Assembly: GCA_022446945.1 (NCBI GenBank) | Contig: JAKVBW010000002.1 | Coordinates: 2,759 to 48,139 of the forward strand | DNA from: Phycisphaerales bacterium | GTDB lineage: Bacteria; Planctomycetota; Phycisphaerae; Phycisphaerales; SM1A02 | Reading direction: 5' to 3' | Length of the DNA stretch: 45,381 bases | Part shown: positions 19,298-27,006 of the stretch, one piece after another | Layout: each line of letters begins with the position of its first letter | Position numbering within the stretch: position 1 is the first letter of the stretch | Translations under genes and position numbers: made by a program | Notes under the pieces: model-generated | Databases searched by the model: none | What the model saw: only the letters and a program-made list of their open reading frames with translations | Told to the model about the DNA's origin: nothing

Positions 19298-22144
19298 ATG
19301 CACGACTCACAGGAAAACCTGCCGATGAAGACCGCTGAGGCGTCTGGCAGTGGTCCCGCGCATCGCTACTCGGCTGAACTGGCTTCATCCTTTGAAGGCA
19401 AGTGGCAATCAGCATGGGAGACTGAAGAAGCCTTCCAGACGCCCAATCCCGGTGACAAGGGCTTCGATCCTGAGGCGGAGCGATTCTATTGCCTCGACAT
19501 GTTCCCTTATCCATCCGGCGCAGGACTGCATGTCGGACATCCTGTCGGCTACATCGGCTCAGACATCATTTGTCGATACAGACGCATGCTCGGCCAAAAC
19601 GTCCTGCATCCCATGGGCTGGGACGCATTCGGTCTTCCTGCCGAACAGTACGCCATCGCAACTGGAGTGCATCCTCAAGTCACGACAGCAAACGCGATCG
19701 AAACCTTTCGGCGTCAACTCAAACAGATCGGTTTTTCGTATGACTGGTCACGCGAATTCGCAACGATGGATGAGTCCTACTACAAATGGACTCAATGGAT
19801 TTGGCTTCAGGCATGGTCAGCCTGGTATGACAATGCGGCTGATCGCGCAAGACCTATTCAAGAACTGGTTGAGGCTCTGGACGCAGGCACGCTCCTGATC
19901 AATGCTGATGGAGAAGTCTGTGCCGCAGATGGAGATCTTCAGAACTGCTGGCCTGAATTGAGTCAACAGGAAAAACGACAACTTCTCGATGGCAAACGCC
20001 TTGCATACATTGATGAGCAGATTGTCAATTGGTGTCCGAAACTCGGCACAGTTCTGGCGAATGAAGAAGTCATTGATGGGCGATCCGAACGGGGTGGGCA
20101 CCCTGTATTGCGAAGACCACTCCGGCAGTGGATGTTCCGGATTACCGCGTATGCCGGCCGGCTTCTCGACTCACTTGAAGACCTTGATTGGCCCGAGTCG
20201 ACACGCATGCAGCAGACGACTTGGATTGGCCGAAGCGAGGGTGCAGATCTTCACTTTCCACTCATCGGTATTGAAGGGTGTCTTGACGTCTTCACGACTC
20301 GTCCGGACACGATCTTTGGCGCAACCTTCATGGTCATAGCACCTGAGCACCCGCTCGTAGAGAGGGTGCTTGCATCAAAATCCGATCTTGATAATCGGGA
20401 TGAGATACTCGGATACGTGGAAGCCGCAAGAAACAGATCTGATGTCGATCGTATGGCGGATTCCAAAACCAAGACTGGCGTGCTGCTTGGTATTGATGCT
20501 GTCAATCCTGCAACGAAAGATGCGATCCCCATCTGGATTGCAGACTACGTCCTGATGGGCTACGGCCATGGTGCCGTGATGGCTGTGCCCGGACACGATG
20601 AACGAGACCACGAGTTTGCAACGCAATTCGATCTTCCGATCCTCGAAGTCGTCGAGGGGCCTGAAAATCAAACTGATGGTTGCTGGAGCGGAAATGGTAT
20701 TGCGATCCATTCTTCTAGTGGATCGCTCAAACTCGATGGACTCTCTACAACTGAAGCGAAAGACGTAGTGATCAAGTGGGCTGAAACTGAAGGCCACGGC
20801 CACGGCAGAACCACTTGGCGCCTCAGAGATTGGCTGTTCTCTCGTCAACGATATTGGGGAGAGCCCTTCCCAATTGTTCACACTGAGGATGGAGCGCAGT
20901 ATCCCGTTTCATCTGGCCAACTTCCTGTCTCGCTTCCATCGATCGACGACTACGCCCCAGTAGAAACGGATGATCCCCAGCCCCTTCTTGGAAAGGTTGA
21001 GGAATGGATCCATACGACAGCAGGTGAAGCAGGTGTCGATCCCGATCTTCTCGCTCCTGATACTCCTGTGCGAAGAGAAGCGAACACGATGCCTGGTTGG
21101 GCTGGTTCATGCTGGTACTACGTTCGGTTCTGCGATCCTCACAACAATGAACGCTTTGTTGGAAGGGAAGCGGAGCAATATTGGCTCGGTCCGAAGGAGA
21201 GTTCTGCTGGCGGTGTGGATCTGTACATCGGTGGCGCGGAGCATGCAGTACTCCATCTGCTCTATGCGCGATTCTGGAACAAACTGCTCCATGATCTGGG
21301 GCACCTCAGCTCCGATGAGCCGTTCCGCCGCCTCTTCCATCAAGGATTGTTGACCAGCTTTGCCTGGAAACGCGAAGATGGTTCACTCGTTCCTGTCGAC
21401 GAGGTTGACGAAGAAGCAGAGGTTGAAAAAGCAACGAATGCGCCTGTGGAACGCATCATTGCGAAGATGAGTAAATCGCTGCGAAATGTCGTCAATCCTG
21501 ATGATGTCATCAGAGATTATGGAGCTGACACACTCAGACTCTATGAGATGTACATGGGTCCACTCGAGGCTTCGAAACCCTGGAACACAAGAGACATCAT
21601 CGGAGTATTCAGATTCCTACAACGAGTCTGGCGCCTCGTCATTGATGAGGAAACCGGCAAAACACAGTTGGTCGACATACCGGACGAATCGGTTGAACGT
21701 CTCCTTCACCGAACAACCGCCAAAGTCAGTGACGACATCGAAAAGATGGCATACAACACTGCGATCGCTGCAATGATCGAGTTTGTGAATGCGGCAACAC
21801 AGGCTGGAGGAATCACAGCCAACCAGCTCGATCGACTTTCTAGGGTCCTCTGCCCCTTCGCACCACACATCGCAGAAGAACTCAGAAGCCGGCTTGGCTG
21901 CGAAGGACTTTGTTCCACTGCATCCTGGCCTGAGGTCGACCCAGCAATGCTCAAAGATCAGATTGTCGTCCTGCCCGTTCAGATCAGCGGCAAGGTCCGC
22001 GCTCGAATCGAAGTCCCTACTGATGCCGGAGAAGAGGAAGTGACAAAAGTCGCGCTCGCTGAGCCGACCATTGCTTCTCTCATCGAAGGAGATCCCCGCA
22101 AGGTGATTGTGATTCCGGGGCGTATCGTGAACATCATTCCTTGA
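19298..22144 (+). CDS. leuS: leucyl-tRNA synthetase
   Basis: 948 residues, longer than the about 860 of E. coli. Class I signature HVGHP near residue 78 (after FPYPSGAGL), the catalytic WDAFGLPAEQYAI, the CP1 editing domain with TTRPDTIFGATFMVIAPEHPL and the GHGAVMAVPGHDERD pocket, and the KMSKSLRNVVNPDDVI loop near residue 723. An insertion around residues 190-260 (ARPIQELVEALDAGTLLINADGEVCAADGD) is part of the length excess. A second ATG at 19325 has a better ribosome site (AGGAAAACCTGCCG) and a TATGAT box at 19284, so the true start may be ten residues... nine codons further in. 91 bases after folC. Confidence 0.97.
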   Translation: MHDSQENLPMKTAEASGSGPAHRYSAELASSFEGKWQSAWETEEAFQTPNPGDKGFDPEAERFYCLDMFPYPSGAGLHVGHPVGYIGSDIICRYRRMLGQNVLHPMGWDAFGLPAEQYAIATGVHPQVTTANAIETFRRQLKQIGFSYDWSREFATMDESYYKWTQWIWLQAWSAWYDNAADRARPIQELVEALDAGTLLINADGEVCAADGDLQNCWPELSQQEKRQLLDGKRLAYIDEQIVNWCPKLGTVLANEEVIDGRSERGGHPVLRRPLRQWMFRITAYAGRLLDSLEDLDWPESTRMQQTTWIGRSEGADLHFPLIGIEGCLDVFTTRPDTIFGATFMVIAPEHPLVERVLASKSDLDNRDEILGYVEAARNRSDVDRMADSKTKTGVLLGIDAVNPATKDAIPIWIADYVLMGYGHGAVMAVPGHDERDHEFATQFDLPILEVVEGPENQTDGCWSGNGIAIHSSSGSLKLDGLSTTEAKDVVIKWAETEGHGHGRTTWRLRDWLFSRQRYWGEPFPIVHTEDGAQYPVSSGQLPVSLPSIDDYAPVETDDPQPLLGKVEEWIHTTAGEAGVDPDLLAPDTPVRREANTMPGWAGSCWYYVRFCDPHNNERFVGREAEQYWLGPKESSAGGVDLYIGGAEHAVLHLLYARFWNKLLHDLGHLSSDEPFRRLFHQGLLTSFAWKREDGSLVPVDEVDEEAEVEKATNAPVERIIAKMSKSLRNVVNPDDVIRDYGADTLRLYEMYMGPLEASKPWNTRDIIGVFRFLQRVWRLVIDEETGKTQLVDIPDESVERLLHRTTAKVSDDIEKMAYNTAIAAMIEFVNAATQAGGITANQLDRLSRVLCPFAPHIAEELRSRLGCEGLCSTASWPEVDPAMLKDQIVVLPVQISGKVRARIEVPTDAGEEEVTKVALAEPTIASLIEGDPRKVIVIPGRIVNIIP

Positions 22145-22168
22145 CATCAACCATGAAGGAGCCGGCTG

Positions 22169-23356
22169 ATGATGTCGGGATTTGAACAAACCGACACGCC
22201 CCATGGTGATTGGGTCTTGGAACGACCCGAGCCGACGGCGATCGCACTGGTGGGCGCGTCTCCGGGATTGATGAAATCTCCTCAAGCCCTTGCAGAACGG
22301 ATCGCAAACATCTCAGGACGTGATGTCGATCTGACAACACCTGATGAGCCTGTAGACGGTGTGGAGTGGTTGGCATCCATCTCGGTACCTGAGTTGGCTG
22401 CCCCCCTGCTTTGCTGGCCTGAAGTTGCCGCCGGCGAGAATCTGGGATTGCCTCAAGAAGTTGAAACGCAATCCGCCATCGTCGTGCAGTCTCTGCTACA
22501 TCCCAGTGATCCGCTCACTTCGCTCTCTAACCTGCTTCGCCTATTGACGATGCTTGATGACACTGCATCTGGGATACTCGACTGCGATACAGGACGTTGG
22601 TTCGACCTCGCCACACTTCGACGTGATTTGGTTGAGAGTGACATCGAACCTATTGAAGATCTGCTTTGGACCGTGGAACTCGAGGAGTTTGATAGTGGTG
22701 TCTCCATTCAGACCTGTGGCCTGAATCGGTGTGGAAGGCATGAACTCAACATCTTTCTGAATGATGCAGAACATCAGGAAGTTGCAGCAGATTTGATTGC
22801 ATCGATTGCCTCTTTATGCCTAGAAACTCCATTGCCAGCAACCGACACCCTGATTGAAGTAGGGCCGGGTCTGCACCTGAAGGTCAGTTCCGCGATCCCC
22901 GGCGATATTCCGGTCTTGAGACTTTCAAGTGCACTGTCCGATGGGCCACCCTTGGACGTGCTTGAACGATTGGCTTGCGGTGCTGCTGCCATCTACAGAT
23001 CAAGTCGATCGACATCACGACACCGACTGATGGCAATCGCAACATGGGATCGATTTCTTGCAGCAGTAGATTCCGCTCACGAACAGGGTGGTTCTTGTTT
23101 CGTCGAGGTGCCGTGGGAAGACACGAGTGGCCAAGAAATTCGGCGGGAGCATCTCTGGATGCAAGTGGAGTCTGTCGATGGGAAGACAGTGGTGGCAAAG
23201 CCTGCCCATGAAGGGACGCTTGTCCAGGGAGTTCCGGATGCGCCATCCAACATCACATCTGATGAAGTGTGTTCATGGCGGATCCATTGGCTCGATGAGG
23301 CATGGGGCCCAGAACAAATCGAAATGCTGGAATCCTCGTTGAAGCAACACTCATGA
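22169..23356 (+). CDS. uncharacterised protein with DUF2314-like C-terminal region
   Basis: 395 residues. The ATGATG start has a strong AAGGAG site 7 bases upstream, 24 bases after leuS. No signal peptide or membrane segment. The first 250 residues are acidic and match nothing I can name with certainty. The last 90 (GGSCFVEVPWEDTSGQEIRREHLWMQVESVDGKTVVAKPAHEG...SDEVCSWRIHW) resemble DUF2314: an EHxW strand, a G-K-x-V strand, and a closing [DS]W. Overall length and layout recall the DUF4026/DUF2314 proteins, but this is a resemblance judged by eye. Its TGA overlaps the next gene's ATG (ATGA), so the two are made together. Confidence 0.7.
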   Translation: MMSGFEQTDTPHGDWVLERPEPTAIALVGASPGLMKSPQALAERIANISGRDVDLTTPDEPVDGVEWLASISVPELAAPLLCWPEVAAGENLGLPQEVETQSAIVVQSLLHPSDPLTSLSNLLRLLTMLDDTASGILDCDTGRWFDLATLRRDLVESDIEPIEDLLWTVELEEFDSGVSIQTCGLNRCGRHELNIFLNDAEHQEVAADLIASIASLCLETPLPATDTLIEVGPGLHLKVSSAIPGDIPVLRLSSALSDGPPLDVLERLACGAAAIYRSSRSTSRHRLMAIATWDRFLAAVDSAHEQGGSCFVEVPWEDTSGQEIRREHLWMQVESVDGKTVVAKPAHEGTLVQGVPDAPSNITSDEVCSWRIHWLDEAWGPEQIEMLESSLKQHS

Positions 23357-23754
23357 CAAAGGACCCGGAACAACTTGTCACGCTCACGACGGCCACGAGT
23401 GAATTCTCAGCTCATCTGACCATTGCAGTACTGGAAGAAGCGGGAATCGAGGCCTTTGCCTTCGGCAGTACCAGCACTACCTTCGGTCTGGCAGGACAGG
23501 TTATGAACCCCTATGAATGGGGTGTTCCTGTTCAGGTTCGGCGTGGCGAACTCGAAGCAGCTCGAGCCGCCCTCAATGCAAACCGCAGAGATTCAATTGA
23601 TATCGATTGGGACATGGTGGACGTAGGCGGTCCAGTGGAACCCGTTTTCGCATCTGGACACGCACCTGCACTCGCATCCATCGGCTGGGTGATCGCAACA
23701 GCGTTGATCCTGGTTGGACTACTCGCTGCAGTGGCAGTGCTCTTCAGTCCGTAA
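23353..23754 (+). CDS. DUF2007-like small protein with C-terminal membrane anchor
   Basis: 133 residues from the ATG at 23353 inside the preceding stop (ATGA); the track's start at 23302 is inside the upstream gene. The N-terminal half, LVTLTTATSEFSAHLTIAVLEEAGIEAFAFGS...PVQVRRGELEAARAAL, has the DUF2007 pattern: a strand, an A-x-L-xxxLEExGI helix, and a VxVxxxELExAxxxL end. DUF2007 proteins are thought to be ferredoxin-like signalling or adaptor modules. A single membrane helix, ASIGWVIATALILVGLLAAVAVLF, forms the C-terminus, leaving the domain in the cytoplasm. Its stop is 3 bases from the convergent kinase gene. Confidence 0.75.
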   Translation: MTKDPEQLVTLTTATSEFSAHLTIAVLEEAGIEAFAFGSTSTTFGLAGQVMNPYEWGVPVQVRRGELEAARAALNANRRDSIDIDWDMVDVGGPVEPVFASGHAPALASIGWVIATALILVGLLAAVAVLFSP

Positions 23755-23757
23755 GTC

Positions 23758-24825
23758 TCAATCCTCGACGGAAGCACGTGGGCTGATCGCTTGCATCAGG
23801 CTGTCTCTGGCCTGATCGATCCACTCAAGACGCTCTGCAACCCATGGGATCACCAACTCAGGTTCCATGCGACGTATCCGACCTTTGCGATGAATCGCGA
23901 TAGTGCTCTCGACAGCCATCGCTTCGATCATCAAATCTGGCACAGTCTCTACCTCCAATGAGGACATCGGATCTCTCGCCAATAATTGGTATCCCGTGTT
24001 CATGCCAGCAACAAGTTCAAGATCGCAAGCCACTGGCCAATCAACTGGTGGTGAATCGGCATGACGCTCCAGTGAGAACTGAAGAATGCCATTGGCAAAA
24101 TCAGTGACGCGTGGCTCTGCTCTGACTGACTCGAAGTCAATGACGCCGCTCACTCGGTCCACGCCCATCAATAGATTTCCAGGATGCCAATCACCGTGGA
24201 CGACTGTTACTGGCAACAAGTCCCAATTCTCACGCACACGACGCCTCGCAGCACGCAGAAGGGAGCCCATCAGTTCGAAACCCGCACGTACCTGCCCCGA
24301 AGATTCAGAGATGAGATCCATCAGAACTTTTGCGACATCCCTGCGATTGTGAAACCCACGGCCTGAAGGCGCTTCATCAATCAGACTCGAGGCAAGATCG
24401 TGCATGCCCGCCATCGCAGCGCCTGCAGCCTTGGCCTCCCGCGGAACATACGCGTAGCGATGGCCCTCTATCCAACGAACGAGTTCGTATCGATCCTCAC
24501 CGTTGGCCACAATGGAACAGTTTTCTTTCGATCGCATCACTTCCGCTACAGGAAAACCACTCTTCGTCAAATGCTGAATCAACTGATGCTGGAATCTGAG
24601 CGATTTTTCCTCTGCACGATTGGGCGCAAGCCTCTTCAACAAGAACATCCCTGTATCAGTCTCGACCCTCGCTTTCGGCGCGCGGGAAGAGCCCGCCAGA
24701 AAGGTCCTCACTGATTCGATCTCGCCCAACTCGAATTGTGACAGCACCCGCGCAATCTCACTCGGGGACAGTTCTCCCGTCGGCTCAGATACTTCGGGCT
24801 CTTTCCGTCGGCCGCGACTACTCAA
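23758..24825 (-). CDS. aminoglycoside phosphotransferase-fold kinase, substrate unknown
   Basis: 355 residues from a TTG that overlaps the yicC stop by eight bases; no better start is visible before the domain. APH/choline-kinase fold: nucleotide-binding Lys in DTGMFLLKRLAPN, the hinge YELVRWIEGHRYAY, the catalytic loop VVHGDWHPGNLLM near residue 210, and metal-binding VIDFESVRAEPRVTDFANG. The F-E-S-V-R loop resembles small-molecule kinases such as the homoserine, choline and CotS types more than antibiotic resistance enzymes. Last gene of the tpiA-secG-yicC-kinase run; nothing links it to resistance. Confidence 0.85.
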   Translation of the reverse strand: MSSRGRRKEPEVSEPTGELSPSEIARVLSQFELGEIESVRTFLAGSSRAPKARVETDTGMFLLKRLAPNRAEEKSLRFQHQLIQHLTKSGFPVAEVMRSKENCSIVANGEDRYELVRWIEGHRYAYVPREAKAAGAAMAGMHDLASSLIDEAPSGRGFHNRRDVAKVLMDLISESSGQVRAGFELMGSLLRAARRRVRENWDLLPVTVVHGDWHPGNLLMGVDRVSGVIDFESVRAEPRVTDFANGILQFSLERHADSPPVDWPVACDLELVAGMNTGYQLLARDPMSSLEVETVPDLMIEAMAVESTIAIHRKGRIRRMEPELVIPWVAERLEWIDQARDSLMQAISPRASVED

Positions 24826-25696
24826 GATTCTGAACCTGTTCCTTCACGCGATCAACTTCGCCTTTGATGCAAACGATCTCTCTGCCTACATCTGTGTCCA
24901 GACACTTGCTGCCAATCGTATTTGCTTCTCTGAGCATCTCCTGCGCAAGGAAGTCAAGTGTGCGGCCAATCAGATCATCCTGCTTCGACAATATCTCGCG
25001 GAACTGCTCGATATGGGCAGATAATCTGGCGACCTCCTCGGCAATGTCGGATCGTTCGGCGAAAATGGCTACCTCGCGCATCAGATCTTCTTCTCGCACC
25101 TCGGCGTCAGATTGACTGAGTAATGCTTCCATTCGCTGGCGAAGACGCTCTTGGAACTGATCGATGACCTGTGGCACACGATCACGAATCTTTCCCAATC
25201 GAGCTTCAATGGCATCAAGATGCTGTGAAATGTCACTACTGAGCGATTCGCCTTCACGTGTGCGCATGGACTCGACATCATGACAAGCATTCTGAACAAG
25301 TCGAAGTACTGTTGGACGAGCGCTCTGATGTTGATCCCCCGCCGTATCCGTTGCGATGACACCTGGCAACATCACACACTGCGCGATATCCAACCGTTGT
25401 CCGGATTTCTCCGCGAGTGGACCAAGCCGATCCATGTATGACTCCAACGCTGCAATATTGATATCCGCTGCGGCAGATGCCGATTCATCCACAAATCGAA
25501 CGACGACGGTAACTGATCCACGACGAAGCACACCAGCAACCGCTTGTTCGATGTCGGCTTCAAGGCCATGCAAGGCCTCTGGAAGTCGCACCACGCACTT
25601 TAGAAAACGACCATTCACAGATCGAATTTCGACGGTGTACCGACACCCGTCTTCGACAGCATGCGCGGTTCCAAAGCCCGTCATGGATCTTGGCAT
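24818..25696 (-). CDS. yicC: YicC/YloC-family endoribonuclease
   Basis: 292 residues from the ATG at 25696, one base after the secG stop (TGATATG). The track's start at 25837 lies inside secG. The N-terminus MPRSMTGFGTAHAVEDGCRYTVEIRSVNGRFLKCVVRLPEALHGLEADI is the YicC_N signature, and the end (ILSKQDDLIGRTLDFLAQEMLREANTIGSKCLDTDVGREIVCIKGEVDRVKEQVQNLE) is the DUF1732 signature, both complete. E. coli YicC is a hexameric endoribonuclease that affects sRNA stability. Length is normal. In many bacteria yicC is next to gmk; here it follows secG. Confidence 0.95.
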   Translation of the reverse strand: MPRSMTGFGTAHAVEDGCRYTVEIRSVNGRFLKCVVRLPEALHGLEADIEQAVAGVLRRGSVTVVVRFVDESASAAADINIAALESYMDRLGPLAEKSGQRLDIAQCVMLPGVIATDTAGDQHQSARPTVLRLVQNACHDVESMRTREGESLSSDISQHLDAIEARLGKIRDRVPQVIDQFQERLRQRMEALLSQSDAEVREEDLMREVAIFAERSDIAEEVARLSAHIEQFREILSKQDDLIGRTLDFLAQEMLREANTIGSKCLDTDVGREIVCIKGEVDRVKEQVQNLE

Positions 25697-25697
25697 A

Positions 25698-26141
25698 TCA
25701 GGATCCGCTGCCGCCGGACTCCGGCTGCTCGTTTCCCCCACCCTCGTCTGCTGGCTGTTCGGCTGAAGGTGTGATACCGGCGTCAGTAGGATTGGTATCG
25801 CCTGCCGCCGGAGCAGGCTGCTCGAATCCGGGTTCACCCGCCGACATCGGGAATGCCACCTCAGTCCCAGTGGGAGGTGCCTCTGCAGTTCGATCCGGGG
25901 TCCAGATATTCGCGTTCAAGACAAGTGCCAGAGTCAGGTAGATCGTGAAAGCAACCACGGTCATGATTGTCAGTGCGTCTCCCACACGGCCGCCAAACAC
26001 GCCTTCTGTTCCACCGCCACCCGAACCACCGAATGCGCCAGCCAAGCCGCCTCCGGCAGGCCGCTGAACGAGGATGATCAAGATCATTGCAACTGCAACG
26101 ACGATGAAGAGAATCGTGAGAACAAGATAGGTGGTACTCAT
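25698..26141 (-). CDS. secG: SecG, preprotein translocase subunit with long tail
   Basis: 147 residues. Two membrane helices (LVLTILFIVVAVAMILIILVQ and VGDALTIMTVVAFTIYLTLALVLNANIW) flank the conserved cytoplasmic loop QRPAGGGLAGAFGGSGGGGTEGVFGGR, the SecG hallmark. SecG helps SecA-driven export through SecYE. Ordinary SecG ends soon after the second helix (about 75-110 residues); here about 65 residues rich in Pro, Glu, Gly, Ala and Asp follow, with no hydrophobic run, ending EQPESGGSGS. The ATG overlaps the tpiA stop (ATGA). The tpiA-secG order is common in bacteria. Confidence 0.95.
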   Translation of the reverse strand: MSTTYLVLTILFIVVAVAMILIILVQRPAGGGLAGAFGGSGGGGTEGVFGGRVGDALTIMTVVAFTIYLTLALVLNANIWTPDRTAEAPPTGTEVAFPMSAGEPGFEQPAPAAGDTNPTDAGITPSAEQPADEGGGNEQPESGGSGS

Positions 26142-26911
26142 GAGTGCTCCGGCGGGAACGCTGCCCGCACGATGTCTAGAAATGGCTCGGATTCCAGAGA
26201 CGCTCCCCCGACCAATGCTCCATCCACATCCTCACAGGCCATTAATGCCTGTGCGTTGGCTGGCTTGACCGATCCGCCGTAGAGAATCCGAATACGCTCG
26301 GCGGACCGCGCATCATACAGCAACGCGACCGTTTCACGCAGTGCCGCGTGTACTTCCTGTGCCTCCGAAGGCCCCGCGGTTCGACCGGTCCCAATCGCCC
26401 AAACAGGCTCATAAGCGATGTCTATCCGCTCAAGATCCGCTGTTTGAATGCCGTGAAGTGAATGCTCAAACTGTCCACAAACGGTGGGAAAGGTCCGGCC
26501 GGCCTCCCGCTCTTCCAGAGTCTCCCCCACACATAACAACACACGCAGACCCGCATCCAGCGCCGCTCGGACCTTGCGCGAAGCCAACGCATCGTCCTCA
26601 CCAAGACCGTGACGGCGTTCGGAATGGCCCACGAGGGCCCAGGAACAACCGACATCAAACAGCATGGATGCGGCTGTTTGGCCCGTATAGGCGCCTTGGG
26701 TTTCCCCGGAGGCATCTTGACCGCCGACCTGAAGTGCCGCGCCACGCGCGATCTCAGCGACGAGATGTAGATACGGAGTGGGCGGGAATACAGCGACATC
26801 GACGAGGGAATCGGCACCTATACCCCCTGCAACATCAGTTGCCAACGCTGTGGCAGCAGCGGCATCGAGGTGCATCTTCCAGTTTCCGCCCACCATTGGC
26901 CGTCGCGTCAT
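26138..26911 (-). CDS. tpiA: triosephosphate isomerase
   Basis: 257 residues from the ATG at 26911 with GGGAG upstream; the track's start at 27004 is inside the divergent alaS promoter space. Interconverts dihydroxyacetone phosphate and glyceraldehyde 3-phosphate. All catalytic parts are there: MVGGNWKMH (Asn/Lys), CSWALVGHSERRHGLGED (His), AYEPVWAIGTGRTAGPSEAQEVH (Glu and the mobile loop), and the phosphate clamp ILYGGSVKPANAQAL and GALVGGASLE. First gene of a four-gene run with secG, yicC and an APH-fold kinase. Confidence 0.98.
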   Translation of the reverse strand: MTRRPMVGGNWKMHLDAAAATALATDVAGGIGADSLVDVAVFPPTPYLHLVAEIARGAALQVGGQDASGETQGAYTGQTAASMLFDVGCSWALVGHSERRHGLGEDDALASRKVRAALDAGLRVLLCVGETLEEREAGRTFPTVCGQFEHSLHGIQTADLERIDIAYEPVWAIGTGRTAGPSEAQEVHAALRETVALLYDARSAERIRILYGGSVKPANAQALMACEDVDGALVGGASLESEPFLDIVRAAFPPEHS

Positions 26912-27006
26912 GTAGCTGCTCCCATGGAGAACTCGCAGGATAACGGCCTCGCCTGCTTGCCCCGGCACCCTACACTGCGGGCCCTCAGACCCCTCTGGAT
27001 ACACCC

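Noticed and set aside
23758-24825. APH-fold kinase as an antibiotic resistance gene
   Set aside because: The catalytic loop is shared by many small-molecule kinases; there is no mobile context and it is coupled to yicC-secG-tpiA.
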